This document shows, piece by piece, positions 15,709-23,816 of a stretch of 64,000 nucleotides of DNA. This DNA is from Rhodoligotrophos defluvii (GTDB taxonomy: Bacteria > Pseudomonadota > Alphaproteobacteria > Rhizobiales > Im1), in assembly GCF_005281615.1 (NCBI RefSeq), contig NZ_SZZM01000001.1, positions 1,583,455-1,647,454 of the forward strand, in the 5' to 3' direction. The first letter of the stretch is position 1; every line of letters begins with the position of its first letter. The translations under genes were made by a program, and so were the position numbers. Under the pieces are notes generated by a model. That model saw only the letters and a program-made list of their open reading frames with translations, ran no database searches and was not told the DNA's origin.

Positions 15709-16422
15709 TCAGGTCGGGTCGAAATGCCGCGACAGCCGGCTCATGCTGTAGGCGATGTAGTTGCGCGCCGTCCAGCCGATGGCGCGTGTATCGCCCAGCT
15801 CGAGCGCGCGCCGAAGCTCCGCCAGCTCCGCGTGGAGGGCCTCCAGTGCCTCGGGCCATACGCTCTCCACGATGTCGTACCAGACCCGCGCCGTTTGCAT
15901 GTAGAGGCTGTCGTGCAGCTCGCGTAAGGGCTCGTTGCTGATCAGCCGGTTCAGCAGTCTATGGCGGTCGTTCTCGATGATCCAGAAGGTGCGGAGATCA
16001 GGCTCCTCGCGGAGCTTCTCCGCCCGTGCGATGAGCGCCTGGATTTCCGCGAGGGCCTGCGGAATATTGGCCTTCTGAATGAAATCCGCCATGATCTCGC
16101 TGATGCGCAGGCGCAGCTCGTAGACATCCTTCAGGCGCCGGAAGTCCACCCCCGTCACGATCGTGCCGACCCCATCGCGGATCTCCACCAGCTTTTCCGA
16201 CTCGAGCCGCTGCAGGATCTGCCGGATCGGCGTGCGACTCACCCCGAACTCCTGGGCCAGCGCCACCTCCTTCAGCACCATCGTCGGGGGATATTCGAAG
16301 AAGCAGATGCGATCGCGCATGGTCTGGTAGATCGCGTTGATCCGTGACCGCCCGCCCTTGCGGACCGAGGGTGCCTTTGGCGCGGCCTCCGTGCTCGCAT
16401 CGGATTTCTGGTGTCTGTCCAT
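15709..16422 (-). CDS. GntR-family transcriptional regulator with FCD domain
   Basis: 237 residues: a winged helix-turn-helix at about 35-100 (ALAQEFGVSRTPIRQILQRLESEKLV) and an all-helical FCD effector domain at about 105-225. FCD GntR proteins generally repress catabolic and uptake genes until a small organic acid or amino compound binds. It is the last gene of the permease/binding-protein unit, 59 bp after the inner permease, and is tail-to-tail with the ATPase gene. The shared palindrome GCTGTATGCAGC in three nearby promoter regions is its most likely target. Confidence 0.9.
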   Translation of the reverse strand: MDRHQKSDASTEAAPKAPSVRKGGRSRINAIYQTMRDRICFFEYPPTMVLKEVALAQEFGVSRTPIRQILQRLESEKLVEIRDGVGTIVTGVDFRRLKDVYELRLRISEIMADFIQKANIPQALAEIQALIARAEKLREEPDLRTFWIIENDRHRLLNRLISNEPLRELHDSLYMQTARVWYDIVESVWPEALEALHAELAELRRALELGDTRAIGWTARNYIAYSMSRLSRHFDPT

Positions 16423-16481
16423 CAATGGTCCGGTCGGTTCACGATGCGCGGGCTCGCGAGGCTCGCAACGGTTGGCGATGA

Positions 16482-17306
16482 TTATTGCCATAGAGGCCGG
16501 CTGCCCACCAAGCGCTGCGAGCGGCGGCGCAGCATCTCGACCACGGCGAGGAATACTGCGGAGAGCAGCAGCAATATGGTGGCGGCGGCGGTGACATTGG
16601 GGCCGGTATTGTCCTTGATGCCGGAGAACATCTGCAAGGGAATGGTCTTCTGGGCCGGCGCGGTGACGAAGGAGGCGATGACGACCTCGTCAAGCGAGGT
16701 GGCGAAAGCGAAGACCGCGCCCGTGACGATGCCGGGCAGAATGATCGGCAGCATGACGCGGCGGAAGATGGTCAGCGGCTTGGCGCCCAGCGAGCTTGCG
16801 GCGCGCCACAAGTTGCGGTCGAAGCCTTGCAGGGCCGCGAGCACGCTGATGGTGACGAAGGGCAGGCCCAGCATGGCGTGCAGCAGGATCGCGCCCCAAT
16901 AGGTGTTGTTGAGGCCGACGGAGACGAGGGCCAGATAGCCGCCGAGCGCCGCGATCACGATGGGCACCATCAGCGGAAAGATCGAAAGGAGCAGCGTCGC
17001 CGTCTTCATGGTGTTGCGGAGGCGGTCGATGCCGATGGCCGCCATGGTGCCGATCAGCGTGGCGAGCGCCGCGGCGGCGGTGCCGATCAGCGCCGTGTTG
17101 CTGACGGCGTTGCGCCAGGCGGGCGAGAACAGAACCTCCTCATACCAGCGCAGCGAGAGGCCGGGCAGCGGAAAGGTCATGATGGTGCCGGCGGAGAAGG
17201 AGATGGGAATGACGATGAGCGCCGGCGCCACCAGCAAGACGAGCAGCACGGCCGTGAATGTGCCGAGCAGGCCCTTCGACAGAGGCAGATCGTATTGCTC
17301 GCTCAC
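16482..17306 (-). CDS. PotC-type ABC transporter permease (importer 1)
   Basis: 274 residues with about six membrane spans. The EAA loop ASSLGAKPLTIFRRVMLPIILPG contacts the ATPase. The start is GTG at 17306 (SEQYDLPLSKG follows), overlapping the upstream permease stop as GTGA. The reading frame remains open far upstream in the shadow of the neighbouring gene, but a 274-residue product is the family norm. It pairs with the larger permease at 17303-18487. Confidence 0.9.
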   Translation of the reverse strand: MSEQYDLPLSKGLLGTFTAVLLVLLVAPALIVIPISFSAGTIMTFPLPGLSLRWYEEVLFSPAWRNAVSNTALIGTAAAALATLIGTMAAIGIDRLRNTMKTATLLLSIFPLMVPIVIAALGGYLALVSVGLNNTYWGAILLHAMLGLPFVTISVLAALQGFDRNLWRAASSLGAKPLTIFRRVMLPIILPGIVTGAVFAFATSLDEVVIASFVTAPAQKTIPLQMFSGIKDNTGPNVTAAATILLLLSAVFLAVVEMLRRRSQRLVGSRPLWQ

Positions 17307-18487
17307 CCTTTGAGCCCTCCGGTGGCCGCCCGCATGGGCCGCAGCCAGGCGAACAGGGCGCCGATGGCCGACAGGAAGATGACCATGAAGATGACGCCCA
17401 GGGCGGCGGCGAGCGACTGGTTGCTGTAGCGGATGGCGGCGAGCTCGACGAAGGTGCCGAGCATCTGGTCGGCGCCGCCGCCGACCAGGGCGGGCGTGAT
17501 ATAATATCCGCTGGCGGAGGCGAACACCAGGATGCAGCCGGCCGCGATGCCTGCCCTGCTTTGGGGCAGGTAGACGCGGCGGAACACGACCCACGGGGTG
17601 GCGCCCAGCGAGCCGGCGGCGCGCAGCTGGTTGCGCGGGATCACGCGCATGACGTTGTAGATCGGCAGGATCATGAACGGCAGCAGCACATGGGTCATCG
17701 CGATGAGAACGCCGATGCGATTGAACACCAGCTGTATGGGCGCGGTGGTGATGTGCAGCCCCATGAGCGCCTGGTTCACCAGGCCATTGTTCTGCAGAAG
17801 CAGAATCCAGGCCATGGCGCGCACCAGGACGGAGGTCCACAGCGGCAGCATCAGCAGGAGCAGCAGGGGCATGGCCTTTTGCGGCGGCAGCGAGGCGAGG
17901 TAGACCGCGATGGGCAAGCCAAGGGCGAGGCAGAGGGCGGTGACCGTGAGGGCAATGCCAAAGGTACGGATGTAGATGGCCCGGTAGATGCTCTGCTTGT
18001 CCTCCGTGATCATGCCGTTTTCGCCGCGCTTCAGGTCGAGGGCGGCAAGCAGGAACCGGTCGGTCCATGGGCCACGGGCCGCCCATATGGCCTGCCAGAT
18101 CCGCGGTTCTGCCCAGCGCGGGTCCTGGGCGATGAGGCGCGATTGCGGATCGCCGCCGCTGTCCTCCGCCATCGCCAGCGCGCGCAGGGTGGACAGGACC
18201 AGGCTGCGTGCGCCGGGAAATTCGATGTTCAGGCGGCTGGCCGCTGGCCCCCATTGCGAGACCGGCGTGGCGGCGAAATCCTGCACCAAGGCTTCATAGG
18301 CTGCGGTGGGAACCGGCGCTGCGCCGTTCCAGCCTTCAAGGCTGGCCAGGGTGCGGGGCAGAAGGCGCGCCGCCTCGCTGTCGCGCACGCTTTCGACCAC
18401 CATGAGGCACACGGGGATGACCAGCGTCACCGCCAGGAACAGCACCAGGGGGATGAGCAGGAGTGCTGTTCCAAGGTGCCGTCGCAT
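17303..18487 (-). CDS. PotB-type ABC transporter permease with enlarged periplasmic loop (importer 1)
   Basis: 394 residues, about 100 longer than ordinary PotB proteins such as the 290-residue one at 58440. The extra part follows the first membrane segment (about residues 40-145) and is polar, so it probably forms a periplasmic domain. The rest has the usual five spans and the EAA loop AAGSLGATPWVVFRRVYLPQS. ATG 18487 (MRRHLGTALLL) is preferred; an ATG five codons earlier is possible. It overlaps the next permease by four bases and lies 26 bp from the binding-protein gene. Confidence 0.9.
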   Translation of the reverse strand: MRRHLGTALLLIPLVLFLAVTLVIPVCLMVVESVRDSEAARLLPRTLASLEGWNGAAPVPTAAYEALVQDFAATPVSQWGPAASRLNIEFPGARSLVLSTLRALAMAEDSGGDPQSRLIAQDPRWAEPRIWQAIWAARGPWTDRFLLAALDLKRGENGMITEDKQSIYRAIYIRTFGIALTVTALCLALGLPIAVYLASLPPQKAMPLLLLLMLPLWTSVLVRAMAWILLLQNNGLVNQALMGLHITTAPIQLVFNRIGVLIAMTHVLLPFMILPIYNVMRVIPRNQLRAAGSLGATPWVVFRRVYLPQSRAGIAAGCILVFASASGYYITPALVGGGADQMLGTFVELAAIRYSNQSLAAALGVIFMVIFLSAIGALFAWLRPMRAATGGLKG

Positions 18488-18513
18488 GATCTCCGCCCGC
18501 AAGACCAGTGCAG

Positions 18514-19554
18514 CTATTGCGCCGCGAACAAGTTGAACCGTTCGGTCAGAGGCTGGATGTTATCCGCCCAGAAGCCGGCATCCAAGCTGATGGCGCCCTG
18601 CATGTTCGGGCCATAGGTGGGCAGCTCTTCGGCCACATCCTCAGGCAGCGCATCGAGCGCCTTCGTGTTGGTGGGGCCGTAGGCGACGAGCTTGGAATGA
18701 ATTTCCTGCTGCTTGGCGCGCGAGGCAAATTCCAGGAACTTCAGAGCCGCCTCCTTGTTCGGGCTGTTGCGCAGCACCACCCAGGAATCGACCGCATAGA
18801 TGCTGCCCGGCCAGATGAACTTGAAATTGCGCTTGTCCGTCTCGTTGGCGGCGGTGATGCGCGCATTGAAGGCGAGCACCATGGCCGCCTCACCGGAGGC
18901 GAGCAGCTGGATCGACTGGGCGCCGCTTTCGAAATAGAGAAGCTCCGGCTTGATGGTTTCGAGCTTGGCGAAGGCGCGGTCGACCCCTTCGGGGGTGGAA
19001 AGCACCTTGTACACCTCGTCGGCCGGAACCCCGTCGCCGATGAGAGCGAGCTCGAGCGCATATTTCGGCCCCTTGCGAATGGCGCGCTTGCCGGGAAAGC
19101 GCTCGAGGTCGAAGAAGTCGGCGACGGTCACGGGCCCCGCGCCGAGCTTGTCCGCATCATAGGCGATGCCCGTGGACCAGGTGATGGCGCCGACCCCGCA
19201 CTTGCTCACCGCCGCGGGGATGAGCTCGTCCTTCTGCGGGATCTTGGACCAGTCGATCGGCTCGAACAGGCCTTCGGCGCAGCCGACCAGCACCTCCTCC
19301 GCTTCCGCCTCCACCACGTCCCAGCCGGGGTCGCCCCCGGCTTCCACCCGTGTGCGCAGGACGCCGATGCCGCCATTCCAGGAATCATCGATGACCGGGA
19401 TGCCGGTCTCGGCCGTGAACGGCTTGAAATAAGCCTCGCGCTGCGCGTTCTGCGGGGCTCCTCCCCACCCGATGATGGTCAGGTCACGCGCGAGTGCGGT
19501 GCCGTGAAGCGCCATGGTCGCAGCCAAAGCCGCGGTAATCAGAACAGCCCTCAT
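18514..19554 (-). CDS. PotD-type extracellular solute-binding protein (importer 1)
   Basis: 346 residues. A Sec signal peptide (MRAVLITAALAATMALHGTALA) is cleaved near residue 22. The mature part begins RDLTIIGWGGAPQNAQREAYF, the type II periplasmic fold of spermidine/putrescine-type binding proteins. Proteins of this group bind polyamines, opines, amidines or other cationic amines. It is the first gene of the minus-strand unit binding protein-permease-permease-GntR. Its promoter (19612-19640) has an adjacent GntR-like palindrome. The ligand is not predictable from sequence. Confidence 0.92.
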   Translation of the reverse strand: MRAVLITAALAATMALHGTALARDLTIIGWGGAPQNAQREAYFKPFTAETGIPVIDDSWNGGIGVLRTRVEAGGDPGWDVVEAEAEEVLVGCAEGLFEPIDWSKIPQKDELIPAAVSKCGVGAITWSTGIAYDADKLGAGPVTVADFFDLERFPGKRAIRKGPKYALELALIGDGVPADEVYKVLSTPEGVDRAFAKLETIKPELLYFESGAQSIQLLASGEAAMVLAFNARITAANETDKRNFKFIWPGSIYAVDSWVVLRNSPNKEAALKFLEFASRAKQQEIHSKLVAYGPTNTKALDALPEDVAEELPTYGPNMQGAISLDAGFWADNIQPLTERFNLFAAQ

Positions 19555-19611
19555 CGACCCTCTCCTTCTGTTTGTTCGAGAGTTGCTGCACACCTAGTAC
19601 CGAACATGGAG

Positions 19612-19640
19612 TATACAGCCGCTTTGCCATGCCGAGTCAA
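19612..19640 (-). promoter_or_regulatory. Putative promoter of the importer 1 unit
   Basis: Read on the minus strand: -35 TTGACT (19640-19635), a 17-bp spacer and -10 TGTATA (19617-19612). A second partial copy of the GntR half-site (GCTGTATACTCC on the minus strand) overlaps the -10. Confidence 0.5.
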
Positions 19641-19642
19641 CA

Positions 19643-19654
19643 GCTGCATACAGC
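19643..19654. promoter_or_regulatory. Candidate GntR operator 2
   Basis: The minus strand reads GCTGTATGCAGC, identical to operator 1, and lies two bases upstream of the -35 box of the binding-protein promoter. Confidence 0.6.
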
Positions 19655-19676
19655 AAGCTGCGAGCCTATTGCCTCT

Positions 19677-21056
19677 TCAGACGATGTTTGGCAGCGGCGG
19701 CGGACCGAAGCTTTCCTGCAGAAAGGCCGCGAGCCTCAGGATCAAGGCCTCCTCGCCATAGCGCCCGACCAGCTGCACGCCGATCGGCAGGCCAAGGGAA
19801 TGGATGGTGGTGGCGAGCGTCACGGCGGGGTGTCCCGTCATGTTGAAGAAGGCGGTGAAGCGGGTCAGCGCGTTGCCGATGGCCTCCTCCATTCCGTCCA
19901 TGGCAACGGTGACCGTGCCGATCTTCGGAGCCGGTATGGGTGTTGCCGGCGTGAGGATCGCGTCTACATCGGTGAACACCTGCTGCATCCCCTCCCTGAA
20001 TTGGGTGACGAGCCGCTTGGCCCGCACATAGTGCTCGGCCAGGATGTACTGGCCCAAGGCCAGGCCAGCCCGGAAATCAGGGCTATAGAGCGCCCCGCGC
20101 CCATCCAGGTAACGCATGTGGTAGCTGAGCGCCTCCGGCATCTGAATGGTGAGCGATGCGGTGCGGGCATAGGTGGCCTCGGGCATGGCCACTTTCGCGA
20201 TGCGCGCCCCGGCACGCTCCAGCGCCCTGAGCGCGTTCTCGGCGGCCGTGAGGATTTCAGGGTCGGCGCGCTCGAAATAGAAGCGGTCGGGAATGCCGAT
20301 GCGCAGGCTTCCCAGGCTGTGCACATCGGGCTCGGCTTCCGGGGGGAGATCGGCGCAAGCCCGAAACAGCGCCATGCAATCGGCCACCGTGCGGGTGATC
20401 AGGCCGAGATGGTCGAGCGACCAGCAATAGGGCACCACGCCGTCCATGGGCAGGCGACCGAAGGTCGGTTTCAGGCCCACAAGCCCGTTCAAGACCGCCG
20501 GAATGCGAACCGAGCCGCCGGTGTCGGTGCCGAGGGCGAATGCGGCAAGCCCATGGGCGACCGCGGCGGCCGAGCCGCTGGACGAGCCGCAAGCGAGCCG
20601 CGCCGGGTCATACGCATTCACCGCCGTGCCGTACAGGGCGTTTTCGCCCGTGGTGCCATAGGCGAATTCATGCAGGTTGGTCTTGCCGAGGCTCACGGCG
20701 CCGGATGCGTTCATGCGGTCGATGATCGCCGCGTTGCGGGTGGCGATATTGTCGTGCAGCACAGCCGACCCGCCAGTGGTGAGCACGCCTTCGATATCGA
20801 TGAGGTCCTTCGTGGCGAAGGGAATGCCGAGCAGCGCCGACGCCGCCTCGCCTCGCGCAAGCCGCTGGTCGCTTGCCGAGGCAGAGCGCCGCGCCAGGTC
20901 CGGCGTGACGGTGATATAGGCCTTGGCTGCCGCGTTGAGCCGGGCGATCCGGTTCAGAAAGACTTCAGCCAGCTCCAAGGCGCTGAGCTCGCGGCGTTGC
21001 AGCCGCTTCGCCAGCGCGCTGGCCGGCTCGAAGCACAACCGGCTGGGGTTCGACAT
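19677..21056 (-). CDS. Amidase-signature hydrolase, AtzE-like
   Basis: 459 residues of the amidase signature family. The Ser-cisSer-Lys triad is visible: Lys in PFATKDLID, the glycine-serine stretch ACGSSSGSAAA and the nucleophile region GTDTGGSVR. C-terminal features (TPATPIPAPKIGT; LGLPIGVQLVGRYGEE) resemble AtzE, the 1-carboxybiuret hydrolase of cyanuric acid breakdown. AtzE works with the small AtzG subunit, and a DUF4089/AtzG-like gene immediately precedes this one with overlapping stop and start codons. No cyanuric acid hydrolase is seen, so the substrate is probably another amide brought in by importer 1. Confidence 0.9.
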   Translation of the reverse strand: MSNPSRLCFEPASALAKRLQRRELSALELAEVFLNRIARLNAAAKAYITVTPDLARRSASASDQRLARGEAASALLGIPFATKDLIDIEGVLTTGGSAVLHDNIATRNAAIIDRMNASGAVSLGKTNLHEFAYGTTGENALYGTAVNAYDPARLACGSSSGSAAAVAHGLAAFALGTDTGGSVRIPAVLNGLVGLKPTFGRLPMDGVVPYCWSLDHLGLITRTVADCMALFRACADLPPEAEPDVHSLGSLRIGIPDRFYFERADPEILTAAENALRALERAGARIAKVAMPEATYARTASLTIQMPEALSYHMRYLDGRGALYSPDFRAGLALGQYILAEHYVRAKRLVTQFREGMQQVFTDVDAILTPATPIPAPKIGTVTVAMDGMEEAIGNALTRFTAFFNMTGHPAVTLATTIHSLGLPIGVQLVGRYGEEALILRLAAFLQESFGPPPLPNIV

Positions 21057-21262
21057 TACAGCTTGACCGGCAAATCCGCGGCTGGAGGGGTCGTGCCCAG
21101 ATCCTCGCGCCGCAAGCCCTCGAGCTGCGCCAGCAGATGCGGCAGGCCGGAGATGATGCCCATGGTCGGCGCCACCAGTTCAGCCAGATCCTCATCCCGC
21201 CAGGGATGGGCGGCCATCTGCTCGCGCACCAGGCGCAGGGTTTCTCCTTGCAGCGGTTGCAT
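21056..21262 (-). CDS. AtzG-like small amidase subunit (DUF4089)
   Basis: A 68-residue helical protein (VREQMAAHPWRDEDLAELVAPTMG) resembling DUF4089/AtzG. AtzG assembles with AtzE into a heteromeric amidase and stabilises it. The start ATG at 21262 follows AGGAAGGAG with ideal spacing. Its stop TAA shares one base with the amidase start (TAATG), giving tight translational coupling and equal dosage. Upstream is a good promoter (21332-21360). Confidence 0.8.
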   Translation of the reverse strand: MQPLQGETLRLVREQMAAHPWRDEDLAELVAPTMGIISGLPHLLAQLEGLRREDLGTTPPAADLPVKL

Positions 21263-21331
21263 GCGGCGCTCCTTCCTGAGAGCGATGGCCGGCCAGGTCT
21301 GGAACGACCGGCCGGCCTGTTGCGAGGCGAG

Positions 21332-21360
21332 TTTAAGGCACTGAGCAAGCGGCCTGTCAA
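21332..21360 (-). promoter_or_regulatory. Putative sigma70 promoter of the AtzG/AtzE-like genes
   Basis: The minus strand carries TTGACA (21360-21355), a 17-bp spacer and CTTAAA (21337-21332), placing the transcript start about 60-65 bases before the small-subunit ATG. A weak relative of the GntR palindrome (GGTGCATACTTC on the minus strand) lies about 14 bp upstream of the -35. Confidence 0.55.
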
Positions 21361-21472
21361 GCGTTGTCGCCAGTGAAGTATGCACCGCCTCAGGATGTGT
21401 ATGGTTATTGATTCGCGGTATTGCTTTATATCTCGCCTTGACGGGTGCCGGCAGACCGCTTACGACGAATAT

Positions 21473-21484
21473 GGTGTATGCAGC
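21473..21484. promoter_or_regulatory. Candidate GntR operator 3 (GGTGTATGCAGC)
   Basis: One base different from operators 1 and 2. It stands 13 bp before the creatinase-like gene start, downstream of a possible promoter (TTGACG 21438-21443, TACGAC 21461-21466), where binding would block transcription. Confidence 0.55.
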
Positions 21485-21497
21485 TTGGGGCATTCAG

Positions 21498-22658
21498 ATG
21501 GCCACGATCAGTCAGTCCGAGTACATCGCCCGCACCTCCGCCTTGCAAAGCCGATTGGTAGAGAACGGCATCGACCTCGCCCTTATCGCCGATCCCGATT
21601 CGATCATCTATTTCGCCGGCTTCTGGAACTATCTTGGCGTGGAGTTCGGGCGGCCCACCATCTTGCTCGTGCCCCGTGACGGCGAGCCGACCCTGATCAC
21701 GCCGCTCATGGAATCGGAAATGTGCCGGGAAATGAGCTGGGTGCCGGACGTGCGGCCATGGGCGGACGGTATCGATGGCGAATGGTTCGGCCCGATCGAA
21801 GCCGCTCTGGCCGGGAGCGTGCGCACGGTGGCGATCGAGACCACCAAGCTTCACCCGACCATCGGATTGCGCCTGCGGCCGCTCTTCGCCGGCAAGACGC
21901 TGGCCGACCTCGACCCGATCATCAGCCGGATGCGGATGGTGAAATCACCTGCGGAGATCGCCATCATGCGCGATGCGGGCAAGGTGGCCGTGGCCATGGT
22001 CGAGGGCGGGCGCGCGGCGATCGGCGAGGGCGTGCCGGAATACGAGGTGGCGCTGGCGGTGCTGGAGGCGGGAACGCGCAGGGCCGCCTCGCTGCTCGAT
22101 GGCCAGATCGACCGTTTCGTGTCGCCCACCATCTATAACCTGCAGGTCATGCAGTCGGGCCATGACACCTGCATGGTGCACCGCCGGTCCTCGGTGCGCA
22201 GGATCGAGAAAGGGGATCCGATCTATCTCTGCTTCTGCGGCATCGCCAATTTCAAGAACTACAAGCTCGGCTTCGACCGGGAATTCTTCGTCGGCTCCGC
22301 CACCGACGAGCAGCTCAGGATCTACGAGACGGCCGTGCGGGCGCAGCAAGCCGCCTTGGCGGCGATCAAGCCGGGCGTGCCGTGCGAAGAGGTGAACGCC
22401 GCCGCGGAAGAGGTCTATCGCGAGGCGGGATTCGGCCCCTCCTACAGGACCGGTCGCTCGATCGGCTGCTCGTTCCTGGAAGCGCCGGAGCTGAAGCGAG
22501 GCGACAAGACGCCCCTTGCCGCCGGCATGACCCTGGCAGTGGACGGCGGTATCACCGTCCCGCATGAATTCGGCGGCCGGATCGGCGATTCGGTGGTGGT
22601 GACGGAAACCGGCTTCGAATATCTCACGCCCTATCCCCGAGAGGCTGCTATCCTCTAG
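21498..22658 (+). CDS. M24-fold hydrolase, creatinase-like, metal ligands absent
   Basis: 386 residues with an N-terminal creatinase-N domain (about 1-135) and a C-terminal pita-bread domain. RMRMVKSPAEIAIMRDAG and GVPEYEVALAVLEAGTR closely recall creatinase (RMRMIKSAEE; QVPEYEVAL, from memory). The catalytic His of creatinase (His232) aligns with His in SGHDTCMVHRRSS. The five metal ligands of aminopeptidase P-type relatives are replaced: Asp by Cys (YLCFCG), Asp by Gly, His by Arg (GRSIG), Glu by Asp (AVDGG) and Glu by Gly. It is therefore probably a metal-free C-N hydrolase and not a peptidase. ATG 21498 is preferred; another start lies at 21471. It shares GntR-type control with importer 1. 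Confidence 0.87.
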   Translation: MATISQSEYIARTSALQSRLVENGIDLALIADPDSIIYFAGFWNYLGVEFGRPTILLVPRDGEPTLITPLMESEMCREMSWVPDVRPWADGIDGEWFGPIEAALAGSVRTVAIETTKLHPTIGLRLRPLFAGKTLADLDPIISRMRMVKSPAEIAIMRDAGKVAVAMVEGGRAAIGEGVPEYEVALAVLEAGTRRAASLLDGQIDRFVSPTIYNLQVMQSGHDTCMVHRRSSVRRIEKGDPIYLCFCGIANFKNYKLGFDREFFVGSATDEQLRIYETAVRAQQAALAAIKPGVPCEEVNAAAEEVYREAGFGPSYRTGRSIGCSFLEAPELKRGDKTPLAAGMTLAVDGGITVPHEFGGRIGDSVVVTETGFEYLTPYPREAAIL

Positions 22659-22696
22659 ACTGGGATGAGGTATTGCTGTCCGCCTCAATCGCGGCC

Positions 22697-23677
22697 CTAA
22701 GCGCTGACCAGCTGCGATAAATGGTCGAGAGCCCAGCGGATCTCGGGCAGGGCGCGTTCCGCTGCTTCCCATCCGGCCTCGATGGCAAGGCTCGCCTTTT
22801 CGAAATCGAACAGGCCGACATCTCCGGTTCGTGGCGAAATCAGCACATCGGGCGGATCGCCGGCGAGCCGCGAGCGTGCCAGCCGGTCTTGTGCAATGTT
22901 GAAGGCCGCCACCAGAACTGCGGAGATGCCGGGCGGGCTCGCGTGCAGATCTCGCGGCGGCGGCACCGGCACCGGCGCGGGCATGGTGTCGGCGCCGACC
23001 TGCTCGACGGCCCGCACCACGTCCGGCTGCTGGATCACGGTTCCGCCGAAGGCATCCGCATTGACGTTGACGGCAATGACCAGGCGCGCGCCCGCCGCGC
23101 GGCAAGCGGACACCGGAATCGGGTTGACCACCGCGCCGTCGATCAGCCACTGCTGCGCGAAATGGATCGGCTTGAATACCCCGGGCAGCGCGTAGGACGC
23201 CCTGATCGCATCGACCAGGCGGCCCTTCTGAAGCCAGATCTCATGCCCGGTCAGCAGCTCCGTTCCGATGCAGATGAACGGGCGGTCGAGATCCTCGATC
23301 AGCGTATCGCCCAACTGCTCGTTCAGCATGCGTTGCAGACGGTCGCCGGCGATCAAGCCGCCGCCGCGCCAGGAGAAGTCGAGCAGCGAGAAGATGCGCC
23401 TGCGGGTGAGCTTGCGCGCAAAATCCTCCAGCGGGTCGAGCTTGCCCGCCACATAGCATCCGCCCACCAGGGCGCCGATCGATGTTCCGGCGATGATGTC
23501 GACGTCGATCCCGGCCTCGGCCAGGCGATGGATGACGCCGATATGGGCCCAGCCACGCGCCGCCCCGGCGCCTAGCGCCAGCCCCACCCGCGGCCGCTGC
23601 CTCGCCGGGATCAGGGCCGGTGCCTCACTTGGCCCCGAGCCGTTCTCAGATCCGTCCACCCGACTCCAGAATCTCAA
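22697..23677 (-). CDS. Patatin-like phospholipase family protein
   Basis: 326 residues. The patatin core shows an oxyanion hole in ALGAGAARGWAHIGV (about 35-50), the nucleophile Ser in GTSIGALVGG and the catalytic Asp in IDGAVVNPIP, giving the Ser-Asp dyad of patatin/NTE-type hydrolases. There is no signal peptide, so a cytoplasmic or inner-membrane-associated lipase is likely. The first 28 residues are low-complexity and a later start is possible. The gene is convergent with the M24 gene and precedes hisI on the same strand only after a 400-bp gene, so no operon role is evident. Confidence 0.9.
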   Translation of the reverse strand: MRFWSRVDGSENGSGPSEAPALIPARQRPRVGLALGAGAARGWAHIGVIHRLAEAGIDVDIIAGTSIGALVGGCYVAGKLDPLEDFARKLTRRRIFSLLDFSWRGGGLIAGDRLQRMLNEQLGDTLIEDLDRPFICIGTELLTGHEIWLQKGRLVDAIRASYALPGVFKPIHFAQQWLIDGAVVNPIPVSACRAAGARLVIAVNVNADAFGGTVIQQPDVVRAVEQVGADTMPAPVPVPPPRDLHASPPGISAVLVAAFNIAQDRLARSRLAGDPPDVLISPRTGDVGLFDFEKASLAIEAGWEAAERALPEIRWALDHLSQLVSA

Positions 23678-23816
23678 GACTGTCCACTCGTGCGTCTGCT
23701 GCCTGCGACCGGCGCGCCCGCCCTTGCGCCATTTGAGATAAATTCACCACGCCTGCGGTTTCAGATCGATTAAGTCGCTCCCGATCCATGCAAGCCCAGC
23801 TCGGGTCCTTCAGCCT

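Noticed and set aside
16482-18254. Apparent 590-residue fusion of a novel Arg/Pro-rich domain with the PotC permease
   Set aside because: The N-terminal 316 residues are an out-of-frame reading of the overlapping PotB gene. The GTG at 17306 gives a normal 274-residue permease.
14534-19554. Naming importer 1 as a spermidine/putrescine transporter
   Set aside because: The Pot family in alphaproteobacteria covers many cationic and amide ligands. Nothing in the binding protein fixes polyamine specificity, so only the family type is given.
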